Shown: positions 23,141 to 32,633 of the stretch, piece by piece
Numbering within the stretch: the stretch's first letter is position 1
Layout of the letters: each line of letters opens with the position of its first letter
NCBI GenBank assembly: GCA_016927905.1
Contig: JAFGLW010000013.1
Location: 62,001-126,000 of the forward strand
Direction of reading: 5' to 3'
DNA length: 64,000 nucleotides
DNA from: a candidate division CSSED10-310 bacterium
Lineage (GTDB): Bacteria > CSSED10-310 > JAFGJC01
The notes under the pieces: model-generated
What the model was told of the DNA's origin: nothing
Database searches by the model: none
Seen by the model: only the letters and a program-made list of their open reading frames with translations
Position numbers and translations under genes: made by a program

Positions 23141-25972
23141 TCAGGGATTCAAAGCCGGATTCGAGATGGGAACCCACTTTGGATGTTCCGGGGAACCGTG
23201 CAGGAGTTCATTGCCGGATTTGTCCATCACGGATACAAAATAATAGAAGATGTCGCCGGTAACGTCGTTTTCTGAAATCTCGAATTTATAGGTGTTCAGG
23301 AAACGTTTCCCGGTCAGTTGCGAATAGCCGGTCTCTCCCTTCATCCGAAAGTTGAACCACAACCCCAGGATTTGTTTCTTCCGCTTCTCAAGGATTCTGA
23401 TCGTGACTCTCAACTTCTGATTCTGCCGGGGAGGAGAAGGCGAGAACGAAACATTCTCGACCGAAAAACCCAGGTCACGGGGTGTTTTGTCTATCGGACC
23501 TGTATCCGCGGTTTCCGATACCGGGGACGGCGGATCTCTCCAGGCCGGCTGGGTTGGTGATGGCGGCGGATATGCCGGTGCGGGCTCTTTCTTTGAGATA
23601 TTCAGCGGGATTGTTCTTTCCGTAGAATCCATATTCGTGGATTCCCCGTTCAGTATGCGCTGGATTCTGGCAATCCGCCCCTGAGCGTGGATGTTGGTTT
23701 TTTCGATATCGAGAACCTTTTCGAACAGGGCAGCTGCTTCGTGGTATTTCCCCTGTTTTTCCAGATTATCGGCCTGGTTCAGCAGCCAGTCCAGCTGTTC
23801 TGCCCGGGACGGCGTCGTCGGAAGCGGGGGGAGGGGTGTGGCGGAAGGACGGGGGATGGGGCTGGATGTCGGTATGGGCCGAACGGCGGGCGTCTGTGTG
23901 GGTGCGGTGGCAATCGTTACTTTGGACGGAATGCCGGCCTGATCTTGTGTTTTGTTGCCGGATGTGGGTCCGATCGTGAATCTGATCAGAACGAACATGA
24001 TGAGGATTGCACCCAGCCCTGCCAGCCAGGCAACCCAATTTATCGGTTTTTTCTCCGGCTGAAAGGATATCTGCAGCCCGGTATCGGGTTCCGGCTCCGG
24101 CTGTTCGATTCCGGGTTCGGGCGGAGCAGCGGGTATGGCGGGCTGCGTCGGTTCAGTTGGATGCGGATCAGCCGGCGGCTGTTGTTTTACCGATCCGGCG
24201 ATAACAGTCTTGATTCTCTCGATTTTATCATGGAGTTCATCGGCGAGAGCGGGGTCCATGTCGGCGATCTGCGCCAGGATCCGGATCACTTCTTCCGAAG
24301 ATCCGTTCCGCAGAACGGATTCAAGCTTGTTTTTCAGCCTGTTGATGGTGTTCCGGCGTTGTTCCTCGCTGATACGCGCGGCCAGGATCAATGCTTCTGA
24401 ATTGGATGGATCGATCCTGAGAATTTTACTGATGTAATTTTCAGCCACTTCCAGTTCACCGGTTCGCAGGGATTCCTCCGTCCGGGATAACATGATTCCA
24501 AGTGTTGCCTTGTCTTCCATTGCCGATTCGATTTCGGCTTTCAGTTCCAGGGCTGCCTGGTTGCCGGGATCGATGTCCTGGATTCGAACGATTTTGGCCA
24601 TGGCCTGAGCCAGGGCATTTTGAGACAGATCAATCCGGGTAGCCTGGAGCAGGACCTGGGTCAGGCGGATCCGTTCCTGTTCCTGGAGAACCTCATGAGT
24701 CAGGCGGGTGATTTCGGGATTGTCCTTGTCGATCTGCCGGGCTCGAGTCAGAACGGACAAAGCGGTATCCAGGCGTTGTTCGTAGAACGCAGACAGTCCG
24801 TTGTTGATCAGACTCCGAACCTCATTCTCCCGGTCCAGTTTCCCGCGCAGATCCACCAGGAGATCGGTTACCTGCTGATTATAAGGAGCGTGCACCAGGG
24901 CCTGCTCGCACAAAAACACGGCCGGATGAAGTTCGCGGTTTGCCAGCGCTCTCCTGGCTCGTGCGATGAGATCGCTTGTTACCTTTTCCGGGTCTTCCCC
25001 GGATTCCAGAGGTTCCGCGACCGGCGTCCATAATTCCGGTTCCAGGCTTTCCAGGGCTGCAGCCAGTTCCTGACCGTTCTCATATCGCATGTTCGGATCG
25101 GCGGCCAAGGTCTGATTCACGATCAACTCCAGTTGAACCGGAAGAGAAGAATTGAGATTCCGGACGGGAGCCGGATTTGTTCCCAGCCGCAAAAATGCTC
25201 CCCCTTCCCCCATCCCGGGAAACGGATGGTGACCGGTCAGCATCTGGTACATGATCAGGCCGATTCGGTACTGATCGGACAGGTGATCGGATAATCCCGT
25301 TTCGATTTGTTCCGGTGCGAAATAGGCGGAGGATTCGGCAGCGGCCGACCAAGGTTTGCTGGACAGGGCATCCAGGGTTCCCTGTGCTGAACCATAATCC
25401 AGGATTCTGGTGAATCCGTCCATGGAAACGGCGATGTTGGCGGGTTTCAGACGGTGATGGGCGATCCCCATCTTGTACCCGGCATGGATCCCTCTGGCCA
25501 GATCGCGCCCGATGCGCAGGCATTTCCAGATCGGCAGGGGCCGGGATCCTTCCAGATATTCGGAGAGCATGCGGTCGCCGATGTATTCACTGATGAAATA
25601 AAACAATGGTCCGGCTCTGCCGCAGATGTAATTTCTGGCCACATTCGGATGATCCAGGCGGATGGCGCGGCGCGCGTTCTGTTCCCACTTCGGGAAAAAT
25701 GCCTGTCCACTGATATCACCCAGGTGAAGCGATTTGATGATGATTTGATGTTCCAGTATCAGATCGTGAGCCAGGAAGACCTTGCCGATACCCCTGCTGC
25801 GAAGCTCGGAAATGATTTCAAAGCGTCCCGAAAGTTTATCCTGCAGGAATACGACTTCCAGTGACCGGGTTTCTTCTCCGACCGGCAGAAGCGTCCGGCA
25901 GTACGGACACCTCCGGCGGGCCAGCGGTATGCCCTGGTGGCAGTTCGGACACCTGCGGGGTGGAGATGACAT
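23141..25972 (-). CDS. Transmembrane kinase-like protein with missing catalytic Asp
   Basis: 943 residues from ATG 25972 (a TTG at 26008 would add 12). Domains: zinc ribbon (C8, C11, C22, C25), protein-kinase fold (about 50-320), TPR-like helices (about 335-590), one membrane helix (about 650), a Pro/Thr linker, TPR unit, and a C-terminal beta domain. Lys80 (IIIK), Asn179 and the Asp of DYG (192) are kept, but the HRD loop reads H172-H173-R174-L-K-P-A-N: the catalytic Asp is Arg, and the Gly loop (RSRGIGKVF) is degenerate. Phosphotransfer is therefore doubtful; ATP binding and scaffolding remain possible. The DNA at about 25450-25475 confirms this reading. Confidence 0.88.
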   Translation of the reverse strand: MSSPPRRCPNCHQGIPLARRRCPYCRTLLPVGEETRSLEVVFLQDKLSGRFEIISELRSRGIGKVFLAHDLILEHQIIIKSLHLGDISGQAFFPKWEQNARRAIRLDHPNVARNYICGRAGPLFYFISEYIGDRMLSEYLEGSRPLPIWKCLRIGRDLARGIHAGYKMGIAHHRLKPANIAVSMDGFTRILDYGSAQGTLDALSSKPWSAAAESSAYFAPEQIETGLSDHLSDQYRIGLIMYQMLTGHHPFPGMGEGGAFLRLGTNPAPVRNLNSSLPVQLELIVNQTLAADPNMRYENGQELAAALESLEPELWTPVAEPLESGEDPEKVTSDLIARARRALANRELHPAVFLCEQALVHAPYNQQVTDLLVDLRGKLDRENEVRSLINNGLSAFYEQRLDTALSVLTRARQIDKDNPEITRLTHEVLQEQERIRLTQVLLQATRIDLSQNALAQAMAKIVRIQDIDPGNQAALELKAEIESAMEDKATLGIMLSRTEESLRTGELEVAENYISKILRIDPSNSEALILAARISEEQRRNTINRLKNKLESVLRNGSSEEVIRILAQIADMDPALADELHDKIERIKTVIAGSVKQQPPADPHPTEPTQPAIPAAPPEPGIEQPEPEPDTGLQISFQPEKKPINWVAWLAGLGAILIMFVLIRFTIGPTSGNKTQDQAGIPSKVTIATAPTQTPAVRPIPTSSPIPRPSATPLPPLPTTPSRAEQLDWLLNQADNLEKQGKYHEAAALFEKVLDIEKTNIHAQGRIARIQRILNGESTNMDSTERTIPLNISKKEPAPAYPPPSPTQPAWRDPPSPVSETADTGPIDKTPRDLGFSVENVSFSPSPPRQNQKLRVTIRILEKRKKQILGLWFNFRMKGETGYSQLTGKRFLNTYKFEISENDVTGDIFYYFVSVMDKSGNELLHGSPEHPKWVPISNPALNP

Positions 25973-26086
25973 CCCCCATACAATACTTGCATCCCGGGAA
26001 TGGATCAATATGACCGGGAATCGGGTCGATGTCTCCGGGTAGTCCCGATGAATCGGTCGGATCGGATGATCGGAACCCTATGGTAA

Positions 26087-27457
26087 TCAGCGCGGAATCT
26101 GTCTCCCGATACAATGGTATTCGAATCCGATTTTTTTCATGTCAACGGGATTGAACAAATTTCGTCCATCGATGAATATCGGGTAGTGGAGCAGTTCGTA
26201 GATCCGCTCCAGATCCATATTCAGGAACTCATCCCATTCCGTGACCAGCACCAGTGCGTCACAGTTCCTGGCCACTTCATAGGGATCGTTGCAGTAGGTA
26301 ATGGTATCCTGAAAATGTTCTCTGGCGACATCCATCGCTTCAGGGTCGTAGGCTTTGATTTTCGCACCTTCCAGTTGCAGGGATTTGATGATGTCAATCG
26401 CCGGTGCTTCCCGCATGTCATCGGTATTGGGCTTGAAAGAAAGCCCGAGAATGCCGATGGTTTTATCTTTCAGGATCCACAGGGCGTTCTTGATCTTCCG
26501 GATGAAGATCTCCCGCTGTCTGGTGTTGATTTCGATGACATCTGCCAGAAGTTTGAAATCATATCCGAGATCGCGGGATATCTCCAGGAATGCGCTGACA
26601 TCCTTGGGGAAACACGATCCACCGTAGCCGACACCGGCGTGGAGGAACTGGGTGCCGATCCGGCTGTCCAATCCCATTCCCACCGCGACCTGTTCCACAT
26701 CGGCGCCCGCCAGTTCACAGAAATTCGCTACCGCATTGATATAGGAAATTTTCAGGGCCAGGAACGAATTGGAGGCGTGTTTGATCAATTCGGAGGAATG
26801 TACATCGGTCACGATGAACGGAACTTTCGTATCCTGGACAGCCTGATGAATCACTTTCTGTGTCTCCAAATCGAAGGAAACGCTCTGATCGATGATCGGC
26901 TGATAGCATTTGCGCAAGAGATCGGATGCCCGTTCCGATTCGACGCCGATTACGATTCGATCCGGTTTCAGGAAATCCCCGATGGCGGATCCTTCCCGCA
27001 GAAACTCCGGATTGGAAGCCACATCAAACTCCACACCGGCCTTGTTGTTGAAACGGATGGTCCGTTTGACCCACTCCCCGGTTTTCACGGGAACAGTGGA
27101 TTTTTCGACGACCACCTTATACCGGTCCATGGCCAGTGCGACCTGGCGGGAAACTTCCTCGATATACGACAGATCGGCTTCGCCTGTGGGTTTGGGCGGT
27201 GTGCCGACCGCAATGAAGATAACCTCGGATTCCTTGACCGCCGGTCCGATCTTGTTTTCGAAGGCCAGCCGTCCCGCCCGCATATTGCTCTCCACCAGTT
27301 CATTCAGTCCCGGTTCATATATGGGTATGATGCCCTTGAGTAAATTGTCGATCTTGGCTTTTACTTTATCCACGCAGATAACATCGTGTCCGCATTCTGC
27401 AAAACATACTCCCGAAACTAAACCGACATAACCCGTTCCGATCACTGCGATTTTCAT
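26087..27457 (-). CDS. ugd: UDP-glucose 6-dehydrogenase
   Basis: 456 residues from ATG 27457, preceded by GGAAAGGAAC; the 31 codons upstream in frame are not typical. NAD-binding GTGYVGLVSG at the N-terminus, central catalytic Cys in GYGGSCFPKD and C-terminal GLSFKPNTDDMREAPA. Oxidises UDP-glucose twice to UDP-glucuronate, a precursor for uronic acids and pentoses in capsules and lipopolysaccharide. Fits the glycan theme of the window, though it is 4 kb from the export operon and on the other strand. Confidence 0.96.
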   Translation of the reverse strand: MKIAVIGTGYVGLVSGVCFAECGHDVICVDKVKAKIDNLLKGIIPIYEPGLNELVESNMRAGRLAFENKIGPAVKESEVIFIAVGTPPKPTGEADLSYIEEVSRQVALAMDRYKVVVEKSTVPVKTGEWVKRTIRFNNKAGVEFDVASNPEFLREGSAIGDFLKPDRIVIGVESERASDLLRKCYQPIIDQSVSFDLETQKVIHQAVQDTKVPFIVTDVHSSELIKHASNSFLALKISYINAVANFCELAGADVEQVAVGMGLDSRIGTQFLHAGVGYGGSCFPKDVSAFLEISRDLGYDFKLLADVIEINTRQREIFIRKIKNALWILKDKTIGILGLSFKPNTDDMREAPAIDIIKSLQLEGAKIKAYDPEAMDVAREHFQDTITYCNDPYEVARNCDALVLVTEWDEFLNMDLERIYELLHYPIFIDGRNLFNPVDMKKIGFEYHCIGRQIPR

Positions 27458-27589
27458 GTCGTTCCTTTCCCGTTTCAGAATGAATTGAAAGCATGATTTC
27501 CGCAGAATCATGCATTTTCTGCAATCCCACTTCATATCCCATATCAGCATTGCTTTGCAATACCGTCAGGCGAAACCGGATTCGGGAAT

Positions 27590-29317
27590 TCATAGTTCCT
27601 TCGGGATTTTTCCCTGCCGTGGCGTATCCGCAAGAACCGTCCGGTGTTCCCTGACGATCACCCGTCCCGGCAGGCCGCCCGCAGGATGTCTCAGGTGTTT
27701 GCGAGTCGTCACCAGCACCGGCACGCCTTTTTCACCACGGGCACTGGAATGGAACACCGCCAGTTCCGCGGCTTCCTGTTCGGTTCTTCTGGGGAGACTG
27801 AGTTTCCGGGAGGGATTTCGGACGATGACATGAGCACCCTGGTATCCCTCGGCATGAAGCCAGAAATCGTGCGGCGAGGATAATTTGAAAGTCATGATTT
27901 CGTTTTTGGCTGCATTGCGTCCCACCCAGATATTCCAGCCTTCGGAGGATCGATACTTAAAATATATCTCACTGATATCCCCGGAAGGATGTATTTTGGG
28001 TGTATTTTCGTCGGCGATCAGCCGTTTTGTATTCAGTCGTTTCTTCAACTCCTGAAGCGTCTCCGGATCATGGGCATTCTCCAGTTCGGTTTTCAGAATC
28101 TGCAACGCATCCAATTCAGCTTTCAGGCTGGCCATGCGCTTACGGATAAACGGTTTGGCTCGATCGGTTTTCCTGGCCGTTTTAAAGAGCCTGTCGATTT
28201 GTATGGCGGGCGGAAGGCTGGCATCCAGTTCGATTGTCACGGAAGGATTGTCGGGTGCGAAGAGATTGGGAACGGTCAAGGAGGTCTGTCCCGGTTTGAG
28301 GAGATGATAATTTGCACTCAGAAGATCCGCTTTCATCCGGATGGTTCCCGTATCCGGCAACCGTTCCAGATCCGTTTGCAGCGCTGAGATATTTTTGCGG
28401 ACCTGTTGTGCCCGGCGGTGCAGTGCATTCGATATCTGACTGAACAGCCGGCTGGTCTCGTTTGATTGACGGGTCTGGTATTCCCAGAAAATGGCGGCAT
28501 CCAGTATGGAATCGAATTCGTACCGCTTTTCGGCGGGCAATCCGGATGATACCGCGTGCAATTCCCACCTGCCGGTTCTCAACTCCACCACCGGATCGAA
28601 CATGAGGTTTTGTCCGGCCTTCAGAATACGGTGAATGAGCTGGTGGAACCGAGTCTCGTCCCGGTCGTTCACAGCGGTGGCGAGTGCTTTTGCCAGAGAG
28701 GGTGTCAGGGGTTTGATTCGATTCAACAGTGTTTTCCAGTCGGTTGTCGGACCGGGCATGGCGTCCTTCAGTGTCTGGATTGTCATCGAGCCTGTCAGCT
28801 CCAGATTTCCGGAAGATTCCGGGGGCTGTGGGAACCTGAATTGTTCACCTGGCATACGGGGATGTTCCGGATCGCGGGAGCGGGGAATTTTGCTGAAGCA
28901 TTCGAGGATGGCGGATTGAGCGGTATCGACGCATGACAAGTTGCTTCGGGATCCCCGCAGTTCGAAATACAGGTTTCGATCGGCAGCCCATTCCGCGGCC
29001 GTAAGACGGATAACGATCAACCGGTCCGGGTAAGGCATGTCCAGGTCCCGGATCCTGGAACCGGATATCTTTTTCCGGAAAGATCTGGCCAGGAGTGTGC
29101 TCGATCCGGGCGGGGGCTGGTAATCCGGCAGGGGGAAAACACCCGGATTCGATCCCCGAGTCCGGAACATCAGCGTCCGGGGGGATTCCGGCCGGCGGGG
29201 ATCGCGTATGTCCAGAACCAGTGCATTTTCCCCGACCTGGTGGCAGGTGTTGATTCGGCAGCCGGACAAACGGCTTTTTAATTCCGTGGTGATGGCAAGA
29301 AGGCAAAAATAATCCAT
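27590..29317 (-). CDS. rqcH: RqcH / NFACT-family ribosome quality control protein
   Basis: 575 residues. N-terminal NFACT-N domain includes the D98-R99 pair (YPDRLIVI) that RqcH needs for tRNA(Ala) recruitment. Helical middle about 290-430, then the NFACT-R domain with WVGRNAAKNEIMTFKLSS and DFWLHAEGYQGAHVIV. RqcH binds obstructed 50S subunits and adds C-terminal Ala tails to stalled chains so they can be degraded. Often annotated as fibronectin-binding protein in Gram-positives. No ssrA or rqcP in the window. Confidence 0.9.
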   Translation of the reverse strand: MDYFCLLAITTELKSRLSGCRINTCHQVGENALVLDIRDPRRPESPRTLMFRTRGSNPGVFPLPDYQPPPGSSTLLARSFRKKISGSRIRDLDMPYPDRLIVIRLTAAEWAADRNLYFELRGSRSNLSCVDTAQSAILECFSKIPRSRDPEHPRMPGEQFRFPQPPESSGNLELTGSMTIQTLKDAMPGPTTDWKTLLNRIKPLTPSLAKALATAVNDRDETRFHQLIHRILKAGQNLMFDPVVELRTGRWELHAVSSGLPAEKRYEFDSILDAAIFWEYQTRQSNETSRLFSQISNALHRRAQQVRKNISALQTDLERLPDTGTIRMKADLLSANYHLLKPGQTSLTVPNLFAPDNPSVTIELDASLPPAIQIDRLFKTARKTDRAKPFIRKRMASLKAELDALQILKTELENAHDPETLQELKKRLNTKRLIADENTPKIHPSGDISEIYFKYRSSEGWNIWVGRNAAKNEIMTFKLSSPHDFWLHAEGYQGAHVIVRNPSRKLSLPRRTEQEAAELAVFHSSARGEKGVPVLVTTRKHLRHPAGGLPGRVIVREHRTVLADTPRQGKIPKEL

Positions 29318-29330
29318 GACACGTTTTGTT

Positions 29331-32300
29331 TCAGATTGCCGTGGAACCGAGTTGAATGCCGTGCCGATGCATTGCTTCCAGAATGGTTTCCAGAAGGTGT
29401 CTGGCGTTATCGTCTTGAAAATCCATGAATATGGCGATCAGGCAATGCCGCCTGGCTTCCTCGAATCGCAGATTGTGGAAAAGAGATCTGGCCATGGCGT
29501 ATCGCACGCAGGGTCGGCTCGGGTCCATGTCGAGTGCACGCGTTGCACACATAAGCGCTTCGGGATAACGTCTCAGAGAAATCAGGGATTCACTCAGGAA
29601 TAGAAAATCCCGTATCAGAAGATCCGGCATTTCCGGCAGTATCGACGTGAACTGTTTCCGGTTCAGACGCAGCAACAGATTCCGGAAAACTTCCGTATCC
29701 GCACGGTAGCAGTCGAACAAAAAGCCTGCGGCCCGTGGAATGTCGTGTTCCAAATAGGCTTTCAAAGCCTGTCTGAACCGGGTTTCGAGTCTGTCCCTGA
29801 CACATTCCTGATACATTTCATCTGAGGCCATCGCGGCCAGTTGATCGGTGAAACCGGGAGCGATCAGGCGGGCTCTATCCGGTTTACTGAGTGTCATGAT
29901 GGGCCATTGATCCATCACAACGGTTTCCATGCCGTCCAGGGTTTCCGCATAATTCCGGTTGGAAAAATTCAGGAGAACCAAAGACAGTCTGAGTTCCTGA
30001 TCGTCCGGGTGATGCCGGAGCATTTCGGTCAAGGCCGGCTTGAGATCCAGCCAGCTCTGATGCAGGACTCTACCGAGGTAATATTCTCGTAACTGTCCTG
30101 GTTCAACGCTGGAGAAGGCTGAGAATTTATACAATCGCTCCAGTGCAATCAGCTCCTGCCACTCTTTTCCGGCAGCCAGATCACACACCCGGATCAGATC
30201 TTCTGATTGTATTGGGTAGCGGTCTGCTTCCGGGAGCGGAACCGGGAGCAGCCGGTTGGAATTGAAATGGGATCTGAAGGCGTGCCAGGGATCTCCGGGA
30301 TGGCGGAGGAATCCCGTACGCAGTGACAGCAGCTCCAGATCCGGCATCCGGAGAATTCGAGACAGATCGGCGGACACCCTGCAGATCGACCATATCCGAT
30401 CGGAGGTTCGGTAAAAGGTGATCCTGTCCACGGCGACATGCTTTCCCTCCGGGCATTTGAACCGCATTTTCCAGGTGTTTTCAGGGGTTTGTGAAACCAT
30501 GACCGGCAAAGCATAGATCGACCAGTCGATGCCGGTTACGGTAATGAATCCCCGGGATCTGCCGTTCCGGTCGATGATCAGATCACAGGGAAACGGATGG
30601 TTCATGAGTTTTGCCCGAATGGTGCAATGGTATTTCCCCGGCGGCAATGAAAAGGCCGGAGTCATTGAATCATCGTTTGAAAAAATCCAGCCGTAGGTTG
30701 TCTCCCGATGATAGAAAGGATCCCGTTTTTCCGGAAAGAATGTTCCATCCGACGGTTGCGACAGATAACGGTCTTCAATCTCGATTCTGGAAAGGGGCAG
30801 ATTTGCGCCTGCCCATCCCAGAACCGTAAAAACGGCGCAGATGCTCAGCATGGACAGTGATGGATTGACGTCATGATGTAAAGATCGGCTCGTCCTGCGT
30901 CGAATCGCAAAAAATATGCATGCGACGGCGATTCCCGTCAGCCAGCAGATGTTGACGCCTGACGGCCGGATGAAAGAGGGAAGAATCGATGTCACCGGCA
31001 CGCGGATCGTTTCGCCGAGAGATTCGAAAATTCTGCCGGTTCCATCCGCCATGTTCACCTGCCATGCGGGATTGAGTGAATGTAGCCAGGCAAAACTGAT
31101 GGTCAGAATGGCCAGAATTTGACCGGTGATTCGGCCGTTCACCGGCATTGAATCCCAGCGGCATGCCGTCCAGGCTCCGAACAGGCAGAACGCGGGCAGA
31201 ACCGGAATCATGTATCTGAGTGGGGGCGTCGGCAGGCAATGCCAGGCAAAATGGCCCAGAAGCGCAATAACCGTAAAAGGCAACGCCATCAGAGATACCC
31301 AGAAAACAGCACCTTTTTCATGCCGCCATGTGAATATTCCGGGTATCACGAGGAAAAAAAGAGGTGCCAGCCATAAGAAACCCGCTTCCTGATCGAACAG
31401 AAGCCCGGGAACGACCAGAATACTCCGCCAGGACGGCATATAGGATCTTACCTGCGGGATACCGCCAAACCGGTTGAGGAACATATCGCCGTCAAACAGG
31501 ATTTTATCGGCGGCCAGATATCCTGAGAAAATGATCGCAGCCGTAACGGCATACAGGATGATTCGTGATCCCTGCCGCCGCATTCGCGCTGTTCCGGCGG
31601 CAAGAAGCAATGCGGAAACAACGATATATCTGAATTTGATCAGCAGCAGGATTGCGGATATCAGGGCCAGGCGGAAGGGCACGGATCGGCCCTTCCGGGT
31701 CAAAGGCTGGATCTGAACTGTCCGGAGTGCGATGATCAGAAGCAAAGCCGCGATCATATCCGGATAGATGAGGTGTGAATAGATGAGAATCGGGATGGAT
31801 ATCGAGAGAAACAGTACGGCAATCAGCGCGGCACGCTCACTGGCCACCGCTTTCCGATAGAAGAAGAACGTATTCGTCATGAGCAGGCTGGACCAGACAA
31901 TCATCATCAGAACCGCCCCCGGGTATCCAAACAGAAGGTACCCCGGTATCAGCAGAACCGAATACGAAGCTCCCAGTCCCCTGGATCGGATGAATCCCGG
32001 ACCGTTGAGGTCCGAGGGTTTGGGAACGAGCTTGCCGGAGTAATAACCGGTGTATTCCCGATTCATATATTCGTCATGGAGATTCAAGTCTGCATCGTGG
32101 ATCAGGCTGTGGGTCATCAAAAGGTAATGCGGTTCATCGCCGCCGACTTCATGAGCGGGAACACTCCATGCGGCATAGCTGGCATAAAACCACACAAAAC
32201 CGATAAACAGTACTTGAAACTGCCGTCGTGACCTGGCCAGGGGCAGATTTTCCAAAAGATGACGGGCGAGAATACAGGATTTCCATGTCAAAAAAGCCAG

Positions 32301-32633
32301 AAAGACAAGGCCGGTCCAACAGCTGAATTCCTCGGAACCCATTCTGGTTGAACTCAGAAAATACACCGGGATGATCATGCCCAGTGTCCATAAATCCATT
32401 CGGCAGGAACGGCGCGCGTTCCGGGTCAATCCCATGAGAATCCATGTGCGGAGGACGGCAGCGGATCCAACCAGAACCAATGGAAATCTCCAGCTGAAAA
32501 AATGTCCCCATCGCTCGGCGGGGATATTGCCGGTTTCAACCATTCGAATGAGTGCGAAACACAGATAACCGAAAACCGCCAGCAAGACGATCGCGAGAAC
32601 CTGCCGTGTTTTCAGAGGGTGTCTGGCATTCAT
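29331..32633 (-). CDS. GT-C membrane glycosyltransferase with TPR tail
   Basis: 1100 residues from ATG 32633, whose ATGA overlaps the upstream stop. About 12 membrane helices in residues 1-590. The first large periplasmic loop has EVGGDEPHYLLMTHSLI, with the Asp-Glu pair that GT-C enzymes (PMT, ArnT) use to bind lipid-phosphate sugars. A periplasmic beta region (about 600-750) follows, and the last ~300 residues are TPR-like helices (DIPRAAGFLFDCYR, RRYPEALMCATRALDMDP). Paralogue of the gene immediately upstream. Probably transfers sugar from polyprenyl phosphate to a surface glycan or protein. Confidence 0.8.
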   Translation of the reverse strand: MNARHPLKTRQVLAIVLLAVFGYLCFALIRMVETGNIPAERWGHFFSWRFPLVLVGSAAVLRTWILMGLTRNARRSCRMDLWTLGMIIPVYFLSSTRMGSEEFSCWTGLVFLAFLTWKSCILARHLLENLPLARSRRQFQVLFIGFVWFYASYAAWSVPAHEVGGDEPHYLLMTHSLIHDADLNLHDEYMNREYTGYYSGKLVPKPSDLNGPGFIRSRGLGASYSVLLIPGYLLFGYPGAVLMMIVWSSLLMTNTFFFYRKAVASERAALIAVLFLSISIPILIYSHLIYPDMIAALLLIIALRTVQIQPLTRKGRSVPFRLALISAILLLIKFRYIVVSALLLAAGTARMRRQGSRIILYAVTAAIIFSGYLAADKILFDGDMFLNRFGGIPQVRSYMPSWRSILVVPGLLFDQEAGFLWLAPLFFLVIPGIFTWRHEKGAVFWVSLMALPFTVIALLGHFAWHCLPTPPLRYMIPVLPAFCLFGAWTACRWDSMPVNGRITGQILAILTISFAWLHSLNPAWQVNMADGTGRIFESLGETIRVPVTSILPSFIRPSGVNICWLTGIAVACIFFAIRRRTSRSLHHDVNPSLSMLSICAVFTVLGWAGANLPLSRIEIEDRYLSQPSDGTFFPEKRDPFYHRETTYGWIFSNDDSMTPAFSLPPGKYHCTIRAKLMNHPFPCDLIIDRNGRSRGFITVTGIDWSIYALPVMVSQTPENTWKMRFKCPEGKHVAVDRITFYRTSDRIWSICRVSADLSRILRMPDLELLSLRTGFLRHPGDPWHAFRSHFNSNRLLPVPLPEADRYPIQSEDLIRVCDLAAGKEWQELIALERLYKFSAFSSVEPGQLREYYLGRVLHQSWLDLKPALTEMLRHHPDDQELRLSLVLLNFSNRNYAETLDGMETVVMDQWPIMTLSKPDRARLIAPGFTDQLAAMASDEMYQECVRDRLETRFRQALKAYLEHDIPRAAGFLFDCYRADTEVFRNLLLRLNRKQFTSILPEMPDLLIRDFLFLSESLISLRRYPEALMCATRALDMDPSRPCVRYAMARSLFHNLRFEEARRHCLIAIFMDFQDDNARHLLETILEAMHRHGIQLGSTAI

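Noticed and set aside
26114-27343. 409-residue open frame opposite ugd
   Set aside because: Antisense shadow of ugd, no ribosome site and no recognisable domain.
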